Shown here: positions 45,689 to 53,460 of the stretch, one piece after another
Layout of the letters: each line of letters begins with the position of its first letter
Numbering within the stretch: the first letter of the stretch is position 1
Origin: Streptomyces sp. NBC_01262
GTDB taxonomy: Bacteria > Actinomycetota > Actinomycetes > Streptomycetales > Streptomycetaceae
NCBI RefSeq assembly: GCF_036226365.1
Contig: NZ_CP108462.1
Coordinates: forward strand, 3,266,501-3,330,500
Length of the DNA stretch: 64,000 bases
Reading direction: 5' to 3'
Made by a program: the position numbers and the translations under genes
Notes under the pieces: model-generated
What the model was told of the DNA's origin: nothing
Database searches by the model: none
The model's input: the letters and a program-made list of their open reading frames with translations, nothing else

Positions 45689-45738
45689 ACCTCGCTCCGG
45701 CCGTCCGGCAGTTCGCCCCGGACGATGCGGTCGCTCAT
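45685..45738 (-). CDS. Putative 17-codon leader ORF of the island
   Basis: ATG 45738 follows GGGGGGA by 6 nt and encodes MSDRIVRGELPDGRSEV; its TGA overlaps the GTG of the trypsin-like gene (GTGA). A 6-bp hairpin CCTGCT/AGCAGG (45756-45772) lies just upstream of its ribosome site. Likely a translated leader that couples initiation; it could also be the rest of a longer small protein that often precedes such operons. Confidence 0.4.
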   Translation of the reverse strand: MSDRIVRGELPDGRSEV

Positions 45739-45858
45739 AGCAGTCCCCCCGTTCCCCTGCTGTCCCAGCAGGCTAGTGGCACCGACCGGCGCGCGCGAGT
45801 ACGCGTGCGCACTGCCTATGCTGACCAAAACCGTTCCCGTCCTTCCGGAGCAATACCC

Positions 45859-46041
45859 GTGTACTTCACCGACCGCGGCATCGAGGAACTGCAGAGCCGG
45901 CGTGGGGAGGAGGAGGTCACCTTCGAGTGGCTCGCCGCCCGCCTTCAGGAGTTCGTCGACCTCAATCCGGAGTTCGAGATCCCGGTGGAGCGGCTGGCGA
46001 CCTGGCTGGCCCGGCTGGACGACGAGGACGACGACGAGTAG
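45859..46041 (+). CDS. DUF6104-type small acidic protein, 60 aa
   Basis: Short conserved actinobacterial protein: YFTDRGIEELQSRRGEEEVTF (split: YFTDRGIEEL, RRGEEEVTF), LAARLQEFVDLNPEFE and a DDEDDDE tail. Function unknown. GTG 45859 with GGAG about 8 nt upstream; TATGCT at 45817-45822 could be its -10. Divergent from the island's leader ORF; 120 nt between them. Confidence 0.8.
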   Translation: MYFTDRGIEELQSRRGEEEVTFEWLAARLQEFVDLNPEFEIPVERLATWLARLDDEDDDE

Positions 46042-46045
46042 CCGC

Positions 46046-46096
46046 TTGACTTCCCCCGTACGCGATATATCGTGTCTATCGAGAGACGCGATATGT
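46046..46096 (+). promoter_or_regulatory. Promoter with PadR-type operator before the DUF4097/PadR pair
   Basis: TTGACT (46046-46051), 16-nt spacer, TATCGT (46068-46073). The -10 is embedded in GCGATATATCG (46062-46072), whose half ATATCG returns as CGATAT at 46089-46094, giving an interrupted inverted repeat around the start of transcription. AT-rich palindromes of this kind are typical PadR sites, and the downstream operon encodes a PadR protein, so autorepression is likely. Confidence 0.65.
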
Positions 46097-46130
46097 TGCG
46101 TTGTCGTCGGCACACCCCAGGAGGGGCGAA

Positions 46131-47030
46131 ATGAGCGGCACGTCGGAATGGTCCGTCACCGAGCCTGACAAGCTGGTCTTCGAAGGCGGCGTCGACACCC
46201 TGAACGTACGCATCGTCAACGGCGCCGTGAACGTGGTCGGCGTGGACGAGGGGCCCGCGCGGCTGGAGGTCAGCGAGCTGGACGGGCCGCCGCTCGTGGT
46301 GAGCCACAAGGGCGGGACGCTGACCGTGACGTACGAGGATCTGCCCTGGAAGGGCCTGTTCAAGTGGCTCGACCGCAAGGGCTGGCGGCGGCACGCCGTC
46401 GTGTCGCTGGCGGTGCCGCAGCGCACGCGGGTGTCGGTGGGCGTGGTCGGGGCGAGCGCGGTGATCTCGGGGATCACGGACCGTACGCAGGTGCGGGGGG
46501 TGAACGGGGAGATCGCGCTGGTGGGGCTGACCGGCCCGACCACCGCCGAGACGGTCAACGGGAGCGTGGAGGCGCAGGCGGTGTCGGGCGACCTGAAGGT
46601 CAACACCGTCTCCGGGGACCTGACGGTGATCGAGGGCAGCGGCGCGGCCGTCAAGGCCGAGTCGGTGAGCGGCAACATGGTGCTCGACCTGGACCCGCGC
46701 GGCGGCGCCGACGTACGGCTCACCACGGTCTCCGGCGAGATCGCGATCCGCATCCCGGAGCCGGGCGACGCGGAGGTGGAGGCCAACACCACGAGTGGCT
46801 CGGTGAGTTGCGCCTTCGACGAGCTGCGGGTCTCCGGCCAGTGGGGGGCCAAACGGATCACCGGGCGGATCGGCGACGGTGGTGCGCGGCTGCGGGCGAC
46901 CACGGTCTCCGGGGCGATCGCGCTGCTGCGCAGGCCGCCCATCGAGGACATCGAAGACGTCGAGGACATCGCGGATACCGCGGACGTCGACGACGCAGAA
47001 CCCCGCGATCCCTTCCGGAAGGACAGCTGA
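46131..47030 (+). CDS. DUF4097-family beta-repeat protein, 299 aa
   Basis: Adhesin-like beta-solenoid repeat protein: recurring VNG/VSG turns (TVNGSVEAQAVSGDLKVNTV, SVSGNMVLDL, TVSGEIAIRI, TVSGAIALL) as in DUF4097 proteins, which are often paired with PadR regulators. No signal peptide, so cytosolic. The end is acidic with IEDIEDVEDIADTADVDD. ATG 46131 follows AGGAGGGG. The padR gene starts 1 nt after its stop, so both are cotranslated from the promoter at 46046. Function unknown; envelope-stress roles are suspected for relatives. Confidence 0.88.
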   Translation: MSGTSEWSVTEPDKLVFEGGVDTLNVRIVNGAVNVVGVDEGPARLEVSELDGPPLVVSHKGGTLTVTYEDLPWKGLFKWLDRKGWRRHAVVSLAVPQRTRVSVGVVGASAVISGITDRTQVRGVNGEIALVGLTGPTTAETVNGSVEAQAVSGDLKVNTVSGDLTVIEGSGAAVKAESVSGNMVLDLDPRGGADVRLTTVSGEIAIRIPEPGDAEVEANTTSGSVSCAFDELRVSGQWGAKRITGRIGDGGARLRATTVSGAIALLRRPPIEDIEDVEDIADTADVDDAEPRDPFRKDS

Positions 47031-47031
47031 C

Positions 47032-47922
47032 ATGCCTCCCGTCTTCGCCCACGGCCGGCTGCGGCTGTACCTGCTCAAGCTGCTCGACGAGGCCCCGCGC
47101 CACGGCTACGAGGTCATCCGCCTGCTCGAAGAGCGCTTCCAGGGCCTCTACGCGCCCTCCGCCGGCACCGTCTACCCGCGACTGGCCAAGCTGGAGCAGG
47201 AGGGCCTGGTCACCCACTCCAGCGAGGGCGGCCGCAAGGTCTACTCCATCACCGCCGCCGGCCGCGCCGAACTCGCCTCCCGCGCGGGCGAGATCGACGA
47301 CCTGGAGAACGAGATCCGCGAGTCCGTCTCCACCCTCGCCGCCGAGATCCGCGAGGACGTCCGCGGCGCCGCCGGCGACCTGCGCCGCGAGGTCCGCGCC
47401 GCCGCCCAGCAGGCCCGTACGAAGCCCGACTCCGACTTCGACTTCCGCAAGCTGAAGGAGGAGAGCCGCCGCGCCAAGGAGGACGCCCGCAACGCCCGCC
47501 GCCAGGCCAAGGAGGCCCAGGACTTCGCCCGCGACGAGGTCCAGCGCATCGCCCGCCAGGTCCAGGACGAGGTCCAGGAGCACGTGCGGCGCGGCGACTG
47601 GCAGGGCGGCCTGCGCGAAGGCCTCGCCGAACTCAGCCGCGAGCTCGGCCAGTTCGGCCGCACCGCCCCCGGGGCGGCCTACGTCAAGCCCGACACCGCC
47701 GCCACGGACGCCGCAGACACCGCCGACGCCCCCGACTGGGCCGCCGACGACTCCCCCGTCAGCGGCGACCCCGCCCGCGACCTCGAACGCCTCCTCGACC
47801 GCTTCCGCGACGACATCCGCGACGTCGCCCGCGACCACGGCGTCACCGCGGACCAGCTCCGCGAGGCGCGGGGCCACCTTGCGGTGGCGGCAGCGCGTAT
47901 CGGCGCCGTGCTGCGGGGCTAG
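47032..47922 (+). CDS. PadR-family transcriptional regulator with long C-terminal coiled coil, 296 aa
   Basis: PadR winged helix at residues 8-90: RLYLLKLLDEAPRHGYEVIRLLEE, YAPSAGTVYPRLAKLEQEGLV, GGRKVYSITAAGRAEL. Residues 90-230 are a highly charged helix (DDLENEIRESV, DLRREVRAAAQQAR, KLKEESRRAKEDARNARRQ) much longer than the dimerisation region of ordinary PadR, then an Asp/Ala linker and a C-terminal helix pair (DLERLLDRFRDDIRDVA). Such long forms usually accompany DUF4097 genes. Probable autorepressor through the palindromes at 46061-46096. Its stop overlaps by 3 nt the stop of the convergent 910-aa gene. Confidence 0.93.
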   Translation: MPPVFAHGRLRLYLLKLLDEAPRHGYEVIRLLEERFQGLYAPSAGTVYPRLAKLEQEGLVTHSSEGGRKVYSITAAGRAELASRAGEIDDLENEIRESVSTLAAEIREDVRGAAGDLRREVRAAAQQARTKPDSDFDFRKLKEESRRAKEDARNARRQAKEAQDFARDEVQRIARQVQDEVQEHVRRGDWQGGLREGLAELSRELGQFGRTAPGAAYVKPDTAATDAADTADAPDWAADDSPVSGDPARDLERLLDRFRDDIRDVARDHGVTADQLREARGHLAVAAARIGAVLRG

Positions 47923-50651
47923 GTCGGGCAGTCGTAGCGCCCCGCGCCCCACTTCACCCGTACGTCCGAGGCCGTCACCGCCCCGCAGAACAGGACCGTC
48001 TCCGCCTTCCCCGTGGGCGAACCCAGCAGCACGCCCACCAGCTTGTCCGCCGTCAGCCGCCGGCCGCCGCCCACGCCCCGGGAGTCCAGGCGCCCGGTGG
48101 CGCCGTTGAAGCCGCCGCCGCCGAGCCCCTGGTAGAGCACCGCCTGGACCAGGGCCCGGTCCAGGCGTCCGTCGCTGCGGCCGGTGCCGACCCAGGCCTC
48201 GTCGATGGCCTCGGAGAGGTACCGCAGGGCGTCCCAGGCGAGCGCGGGGTGGGGGTCCAGGCGCATGGAGTCCTTGCCGTAGGTGTCGCCGTACGCCTCC
48301 AGGTAGGAGCGGGCGCCCTCGCCCGTCACCTCGGCGGCGTTGCCGTGCGAGATGTAGTACAGGCGCAGCCGGTCGAAGGCGGACCACGGACTGGAGCCGG
48401 TGAGCAGGGCGTTGGTGACATCGTCGCCGCCCAGGACGCTCAGCTCGGGGCAGTTGTCGGACTGCTTCCGGTACTCCTCAAGGAAGTTGACGAACTGGCT
48501 GGCCCGCCCGGTCCACACCACCGCCGTGGGCGTCGCGCCATGGCCGACGGCCGCGCACACCCGGTCGGCCAGATCGCCGAGGGTGGCGTACGACTGCCCG
48601 GCCAGGGCGTCCGGGACCGGGTTCCCGTCGGACGGTACGAGAAGCGTCTCGGCCGAGCCGCCCGAGGCCGTGTAGTCCGCCTGGAACGAGCGGGCCAGGC
48701 CGTTGCTGTACGGATCGGTGCGGTCGGCGACCAGCTCGACGCGGGCGGCCCGCACCGGCTTGCCGTCCGGCTGCGGCACCATCGCGGCGTGCTCCACGAA
48801 GGAGGCCATGACCTGCGCGGCCCGGCTGTCGACCGGCGCCGTCTGGTAGTAGTGCAGGCCCTGGTCCAGCAGCGCGTCGGCCGTGCCCGAGGTGCCCAGC
48901 ATGGGTATGCCGGCGGCGTCCAGCTTGCGTATCGCCGCGTACGTGGCGAGGCGGCTCTGCCCGAAGCCGACGACCCCGACGACCGAGGAGTCGTGCTCGG
49001 CCCTGCGGATGATGATGTCCGCCACCTTCGGCGCGTGCTCGAAGAGGTGCCCGGAATTGGCGACCAGCACGTGCAGCGGGACGCGGTCGCCCTCGCCCTT
49101 GAGCGCCAGCTCGTTCACGTACTTCTGCGCCAGCGCGACGCCGCGCAGCTCGGGCAGGGTCCCGCCGCGCACCGGGTCCTCGTCGCCCGCCCCGCCGGTG
49201 AAGGGGCCGAGGTAGACCACCGTACGGTAGCGCGGCCGCCCGGCGGCAAGGTCTGCCGTCGCCTCGCTGACCTGCTTGTTCTGCCGCTCGATCTGGTCCA
49301 GTACGGCGCCTATCCGCTTCTCGCCCTTGGCGTACTGCTCCTTCCCCTCGGCGAAGCCGACGCATTCCCCGCCCTCGTCCTCCAGGAAGGTCGCCCCGGC
49401 GCAGTTGTTCTTCGCGGAATGCGCCCACGGCGGCCAGTTGAGCGCCCCCGCCGCCACCGCGAGCGCGACCAGTGCCGCCACCACGGCCCCGGCCGCCACC
49501 TCGGTGCGCGGTCCCCAGCGGCGTGACGGCGCCACCAGGGTCGGGAACCGCCCTATCCAGTACGCCGCCCGCTCGTCGTCCTCCGGCCCCTCCCGGACCG
49601 GCACCACGATGCCGGTCGGCTGCCCGGCCCGCATGCCCTGCCGCTCCACCAGCGTCAGCTCGGCGCCCGCGTGCGCCAGGTCCGCCGCCTCGATGTCCGG
49701 GATCCGGGAGGCCAGCGACCGTACGCCCGCCGCCACCGCGATCACCGAGGTGCACCGCAGGTCCTCCACGGCCGAGCGCAGCTCCCGCAGGAACCGCTGG
49801 ACGCGCGAGTCCGAGGCCCCCGCCTCCTCGAACAGCAGCACGAAGCGGGTCGAGCGCCGCCTGCGCCACGGATTGGCGCGTCTGCGCCGCACCGCCCCGT
49901 CCAGGTCCGCCAACAGGGCGTGCATCAGCACCCGGTCCAGCCGCTCGGGATCGCTGCCCTCGCCGCCGGGTACGTGATCCAGCGCAGACCGGAAGAAGTC
50001 CTTGGGCGGCGTACCGTGCTGCAGCCGCGCCCACTCGGCGTACCAGCGGCGATTGCGCCCCCGGCCCAGCATCCGGCGCGAGGCCCGGATCCCGAACAGC
50101 CAGCGCGGCAGCGACTGGAACAGCGGGCCCGCGACCAGATTCCACACCGTCTCGATCAGCGTCCCGCCGCTGGCCTGGTCCCGCCCGCCCAGCCACCACA
50201 GCGTGTCCGCCGCCTTCGACCAGCGGCGGTGCTCGGCGTAGCAGTGGTTGCGCAGCTCCGAATGGCGGTGCTCCACCGGGCCGTCGATGGCCGTCGCCGT
50301 CACCACCGCGTGCAGCAGCCGGTAGCCGGGGAGCCGCAACTGCCCCGTGCCCTCCGGCATCGACTCCGCCAGCCGCATCGCGATCTGCTCGAACAGCTCC
50401 AGCGCCGGCGGTTCCGCCGACTGCGGCGACCGCGCCGGTACGTACGCGTGCGACGCCAGCACCTCACTGCGGCCCCGCAGCCGCCCCCGCAGCCCCCGTA
50501 CGATCCGCCGCCCGGCCTGCCCTCCGGCGTCCTCCGTCAGCAGCACCACCGGCACCCTGCTGCGGCGTCTCCTCGGCTGCGCCACCAGCTTGTCGAACGC
50601 CTCCACGAAGCGCTCGACCCCGGCGTAGGCCGGTATGTCCCCCGTTGCCAT
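47919..50651 (-). CDS. Membrane protein with cytosolic region, one TM segment and periplasmic-binding-protein domain, 910 aa
   Basis: Residues 1-375: intracellular, beginning YAGVERFVEAFDKLVAQ and VPVVLLTEDAGGQAGRRIV, with RFVLLFEEAGASDSRVQRFL and TSVIAVAAG; it resembles a degenerate P-loop/STAND-type region without a clear Walker A. 382-405: membrane helix (GAVVAALVALAVAAGAL). 430-910: extracellular type-1 binding-protein fold (TVVYLGPFTGG, HVLVANSGH, VVGVVGFGQSRLATYAAI, IPMLGTSGTADALL, ELSVLGGDDVTNALL) like Leu/Ile/Val receptors. Usual binding lipoproteins lack the first 420 residues. I infer a ligand-sensing receptor rather than a transporter part; no permease is near. ATG 50651 with GGGGGAC upstream. 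Confidence 0.8.
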   Translation of the reverse strand: MATGDIPAYAGVERFVEAFDKLVAQPRRRRSRVPVVLLTEDAGGQAGRRIVRGLRGRLRGRSEVLASHAYVPARSPQSAEPPALELFEQIAMRLAESMPEGTGQLRLPGYRLLHAVVTATAIDGPVEHRHSELRNHCYAEHRRWSKAADTLWWLGGRDQASGGTLIETVWNLVAGPLFQSLPRWLFGIRASRRMLGRGRNRRWYAEWARLQHGTPPKDFFRSALDHVPGGEGSDPERLDRVLMHALLADLDGAVRRRRANPWRRRRSTRFVLLFEEAGASDSRVQRFLRELRSAVEDLRCTSVIAVAAGVRSLASRIPDIEAADLAHAGAELTLVERQGMRAGQPTGIVVPVREGPEDDERAAYWIGRFPTLVAPSRRWGPRTEVAAGAVVAALVALAVAAGALNWPPWAHSAKNNCAGATFLEDEGGECVGFAEGKEQYAKGEKRIGAVLDQIERQNKQVSEATADLAAGRPRYRTVVYLGPFTGGAGDEDPVRGGTLPELRGVALAQKYVNELALKGEGDRVPLHVLVANSGHLFEHAPKVADIIIRRAEHDSSVVGVVGFGQSRLATYAAIRKLDAAGIPMLGTSGTADALLDQGLHYYQTAPVDSRAAQVMASFVEHAAMVPQPDGKPVRAARVELVADRTDPYSNGLARSFQADYTASGGSAETLLVPSDGNPVPDALAGQSYATLGDLADRVCAAVGHGATPTAVVWTGRASQFVNFLEEYRKQSDNCPELSVLGGDDVTNALLTGSSPWSAFDRLRLYYISHGNAAEVTGEGARSYLEAYGDTYGKDSMRLDPHPALAWDALRYLSEAIDEAWVGTGRSDGRLDRALVQAVLYQGLGGGGFNGATGRLDSRGVGGGRRLTADKLVGVLLGSPTGKAETVLFCGAVTASDVRVKWGAGRYDCPT

Positions 50652-50681
50652 GTACGGTCCCCCAGACCCCGATGACGTCAG

Positions 50682-50720
50682 ATCGTCACATCGTCACATC
50701 GTCACATCGTCACATCGTCA
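50682..50720. repeat. 8-bp tandem repeat at the 3' end of the MDR gene
   Basis: ATCGTCAC is repeated 4.9 times without mismatch. On the minus strand each unit contains TGA; since 8 is not a multiple of 3, successive units put a stop in each frame. The array begins inside the last codons of the MDR gene (stop at 50710-50712) and ends 31 nt before the neighbouring gene's start. Confidence 0.9.
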
Positions 50721-51672
50721 GCACGACCTTGCCGAACAACTCACCGCCGGCGATCCGCTCGAAACCTTCGCGCGCCCGCGCCAGCGGCAGCACGGAGTCA
50801 ATCACCGGCCGCACCCCCGTCGCAGCGCAAAAGCTCAGCAGATCCTCCAGCTCGTCCTTCGTGCCCATCGTGGAGCCGACGACCCGCAGTTCGAGGAAGA
50901 AGATCCGGTTCAGCTCGGCCGACTTCGGGCTCGGCCCGGACGTGGCGCCGCTGATGACGAGCGTGCCGCCCGGCCGCAGCGACTTGACCGAGTGCGACCA
51001 GGTGGCCGCGCCGACCGTCTCGATCACCGCGTCGACCCGGTGCGGCAGCCGCGCGCCGGGCTCGAAGGCGCCCTCGGCGCCCAGCTCGACGGCCCGCTCC
51101 CGCTTGGCCGCGTCCCGGCTGGTGGCGAAGATCCGCAGGCCGGCCGCCTTCCCGAGGACGATCGCGGCCGTGGCGACGCCGCCGCCCGCGCCCTGGACGA
51201 GGACGGAGTCCCCGGGCCGCACGGCGGCGTTCGTGAAGAGCATCCGGTACGCCGTCAGCCAGGCGGTCGGCAGGCAGGCCGCCTCCTCGAAGGAGAGCTC
51301 CTTCGGCTTGCGCAGGACGTTCCAGCTCGGCACGGACACCTTCTCGGCGAAAGTGCCCTGGTAGTGCTCGGTGAGGATCGACCGGGGCTCGTCCGGCCCG
51401 ACGCCGTGCCCGGTCTGGCCGATGACGGAGTGCAGCACGACCTCGTTGCCGTCCTCGTCGACACCCGCCGCGTCGCAGCCCAGGATCATCGGCAGGCTCT
51501 TCTCGCCGAGCCCGACCCCCCGCAGCGACCACAGGTCGTGGTGGTTGAGCGAGGCGGCCCTGACGCGGACGGTCGTCCAGCCGGGCCGCGCCTCGGGTTC
51601 GGGGCGCTCCCCGAGCTCAAGGCCGTTCAGCGGCTGGTCGGGGTCGATGCGGGCGGCGTAGGCAGCGAACAT
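50710..51672 (-). CDS. Quinone-oxidoreductase-like MDR-family dehydrogenase, 320 aa
   Basis: Medium-chain dehydrogenase/reductase. N-terminal GroES-like part with SLNHHDLWSLRG and MILGCDAAG, nucleotide-binding part with VLVQGAGGGVATAAIVLGK (GxGGxA-type loop) near residue 160 and SGATSGPSP; no structural zinc Cys cluster and few Zn ligands, which favours a zinc-free NADPH:quinone reductase-like enzyme. Substrate unknown. ATG 51672. The stop codon sits in an 8-bp tandem repeat. Same strand as, and 85 nt downstream of, malic enzyme; possibly cotranscribed. Confidence 0.88.
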   Translation of the reverse strand: MFAAYAARIDPDQPLNGLELGERPEPEARPGWTTVRVRAASLNHHDLWSLRGVGLGEKSLPMILGCDAAGVDEDGNEVVLHSVIGQTGHGVGPDEPRSILTEHYQGTFAEKVSVPSWNVLRKPKELSFEEAACLPTAWLTAYRMLFTNAAVRPGDSVLVQGAGGGVATAAIVLGKAAGLRIFATSRDAAKRERAVELGAEGAFEPGARLPHRVDAVIETVGAATWSHSVKSLRPGGTLVISGATSGPSPKSAELNRIFFLELRVVGSTMGTKDELEDLLSFCAATGVRPVIDSVLPLARAREGFERIAGGELFGKVVLTM

Positions 51673-51756
51673 GACCTTGAACGTAGTGGCGCGGGACGGG
51701 GCCGGTGAAGGCCCCGCCCCGCGAAGCGACGTACGTCACCCGCTTACGTGACCGCT

Positions 51757-52959
51757 TTAGCGGCGCGCGACGCCTTCCGCGCGCGCGGCCGCGGCCACCG
51801 CCGCCGTGACGGCCGGGGCGACCCGCGCGTCGAAGGGCGAGGGGATGACGTGGTCCGCCGACAGCTCGCCGTCGACCACGGCGGCCAGCGCCTCGGCGGC
51901 GGCGATCTTCATGCCCTCGGTGATCCGCGAGGCCCGCACCTGGAGGGCGCCGGCGAAGATGCCGGGGAAGGCCAGCACGTTGTTGATCTGGTTGGGGAAG
52001 TCGCTGCGCCCGGTGGCGACCACGGCCGCGTACTTGTGCGCGACATCCGGGTGGATCTCCGGCGTCGGGTTCGCCATCGCAAAGATGAAGGCACCCTTGG
52101 CCATGCCGGCCACCGCCTCCTCCGGCACCGTGCCGCCGGAGACGCCGATGAAGACGTCGGCGCCGCTGAGCGCCTCCTCCAGGGAGCCGGTGAGTCCGGC
52201 GTGGTTCGTATACGAAGCGAGCTCGCGCTTGGCGGAGTTCAGGTCGTCGCGGCCCGCGTGGACCACGCCCTTGCGGTCGGTGACGGCGACGTCGCCGATG
52301 CCGGCCTCGACCAGGATCTTCGCGATGGCCACACCGGCCGCGCCGGCGCCCGAGATGACGGCGCGCAGGCTGCCCATGGCCCGCCCGGTCAGCCGCGCGG
52401 AGTTCCGCAACGCGGCCAGGGTCACGACGGCGGTGCCGTGCTGGTCGTCGTGGAAGACCGGGATGTCGAGGCGCTCGATGAGCTTGCGCTCGATCTCGAA
52501 GCAGCGCGGCGCCGAGATGTCCTCAAGGTTCACCCCACCGAAGGACGGGGCGAGCCGCACCACGGTCTCGACGATCTCGTCCACGTCGGTGGTGGCCAGC
52601 GCGATCGGAACCGCGTCGACCCCGCCGAACTGCTTGAAGAGGATCGCCTTGCCCTCCATCACCGGGAGCGAGGCCTCCGGCCCGATGTCGCCGAGCCCGA
52701 GCACGGCGGTGCCGTCGGTGACGACCGCCACCACATTCGACTTCCACGTGTAGTCGTTGACGAGCTCCGGCGATTCGGCGATCGCGGTGCAGACCCTGGC
52801 CACGCCAGGCGTGTAGGCGAGCGACAGGTCGTCGGCGTCGCGCACCGGAACCGTGGCGGACACCTCCATCTTGCCGCCGCGGTGCAGGGCGAACACCGGG
52901 TCGACGGGGCTTTCAGGACCGTCGCTGTCGGTGCGAGGATTGACAATCTCCGCTGCCAC
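51757..52959 (-). CDS. NAD(P)-dependent malic enzyme, 400 aa
   Basis: Oxidative decarboxylation of malate to pyruvate. Seen: SLAYTPGVARVC (malate/Tyr site), SNVVAVVTDGTAVLGLGDIGP, metal/catalytic stretch VNLEDISAPRCFEIE, PVFHDDQHGTAVV, and the dinucleotide fold ISGAGAAGVAIAKILV near residue 195, ending in PNQINNVLAFPGIFAGAL. It is the short (~400 aa) bacterial type. Coenzyme preference cannot be read off safely. GTG 52959 with AAAGGGG upstream. Supplies pyruvate and reducing power, e.g. for lipid or polyketide synthesis in Streptomyces. Confidence 0.95.
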   Translation of the reverse strand: MAAEIVNPRTDSDGPESPVDPVFALHRGGKMEVSATVPVRDADDLSLAYTPGVARVCTAIAESPELVNDYTWKSNVVAVVTDGTAVLGLGDIGPEASLPVMEGKAILFKQFGGVDAVPIALATTDVDEIVETVVRLAPSFGGVNLEDISAPRCFEIERKLIERLDIPVFHDDQHGTAVVTLAALRNSARLTGRAMGSLRAVISGAGAAGVAIAKILVEAGIGDVAVTDRKGVVHAGRDDLNSAKRELASYTNHAGLTGSLEEALSGADVFIGVSGGTVPEEAVAGMAKGAFIFAMANPTPEIHPDVAHKYAAVVATGRSDFPNQINNVLAFPGIFAGALQVRASRITEGMKIAAAEALAAVVDGELSADHVIPSPFDARVAPAVTAAVAAAARAEGVARR

Positions 52960-53460
52960 TTTTGACCCCTTTGTCTGAAATTTCTACGAGGGTACTACCC
53001 CCTACGACAGGAGATAGCTGGGCTCGGCAAGCGCGGCCTCAGGCACATGTGTGGTCCTGGAGCGCGCCACGCCAGGCGTGCCGCACGCACGCCCTGGGCC
53101 CCGGATGAGGGGTAAGGGTCTGTTCTACCGGAAGACCGAATCCGCTGACGAGTCGTATTTCGCGCGTCGGGTGAGCGATGTATTACGGACGACAGGACGG
53201 CGTATAGCGCACAAACCGTCCGAATAGCGGGACAACCGACGTGATACACGTAACTTGTCAGCACGGCCCCATCGTGGTCCGGCCCTGGTGTACCGGCCTG
53301 ATGGGGGCCCGGGGATCGCCCGTTATGCGATTTTGACACAACCGGTCACCTAAGACCTCATGCCCGGATGGCAAGATGCCTGAGATCACACGGGCTCGCT
53401 ATCCCCGAACGCGTGTGCCGGACAAACCGGGTACTCCCCCACTCCGCAGGAGGAACCAGC
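52960..53460. other. Divergent intergenic region malic enzyme / amino-acid ABC operon
   Basis: 500 nt without coding evidence. A long-range stem GGCCCCATC (about 53264) with GATGGGGGCC (about 53299) could fold in the leader of the rightward operon. TTGACA at about 53334 is a good -35 hexamer but lacks a clear -10. No riboswitch fold recognised. Confidence 0.4.
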
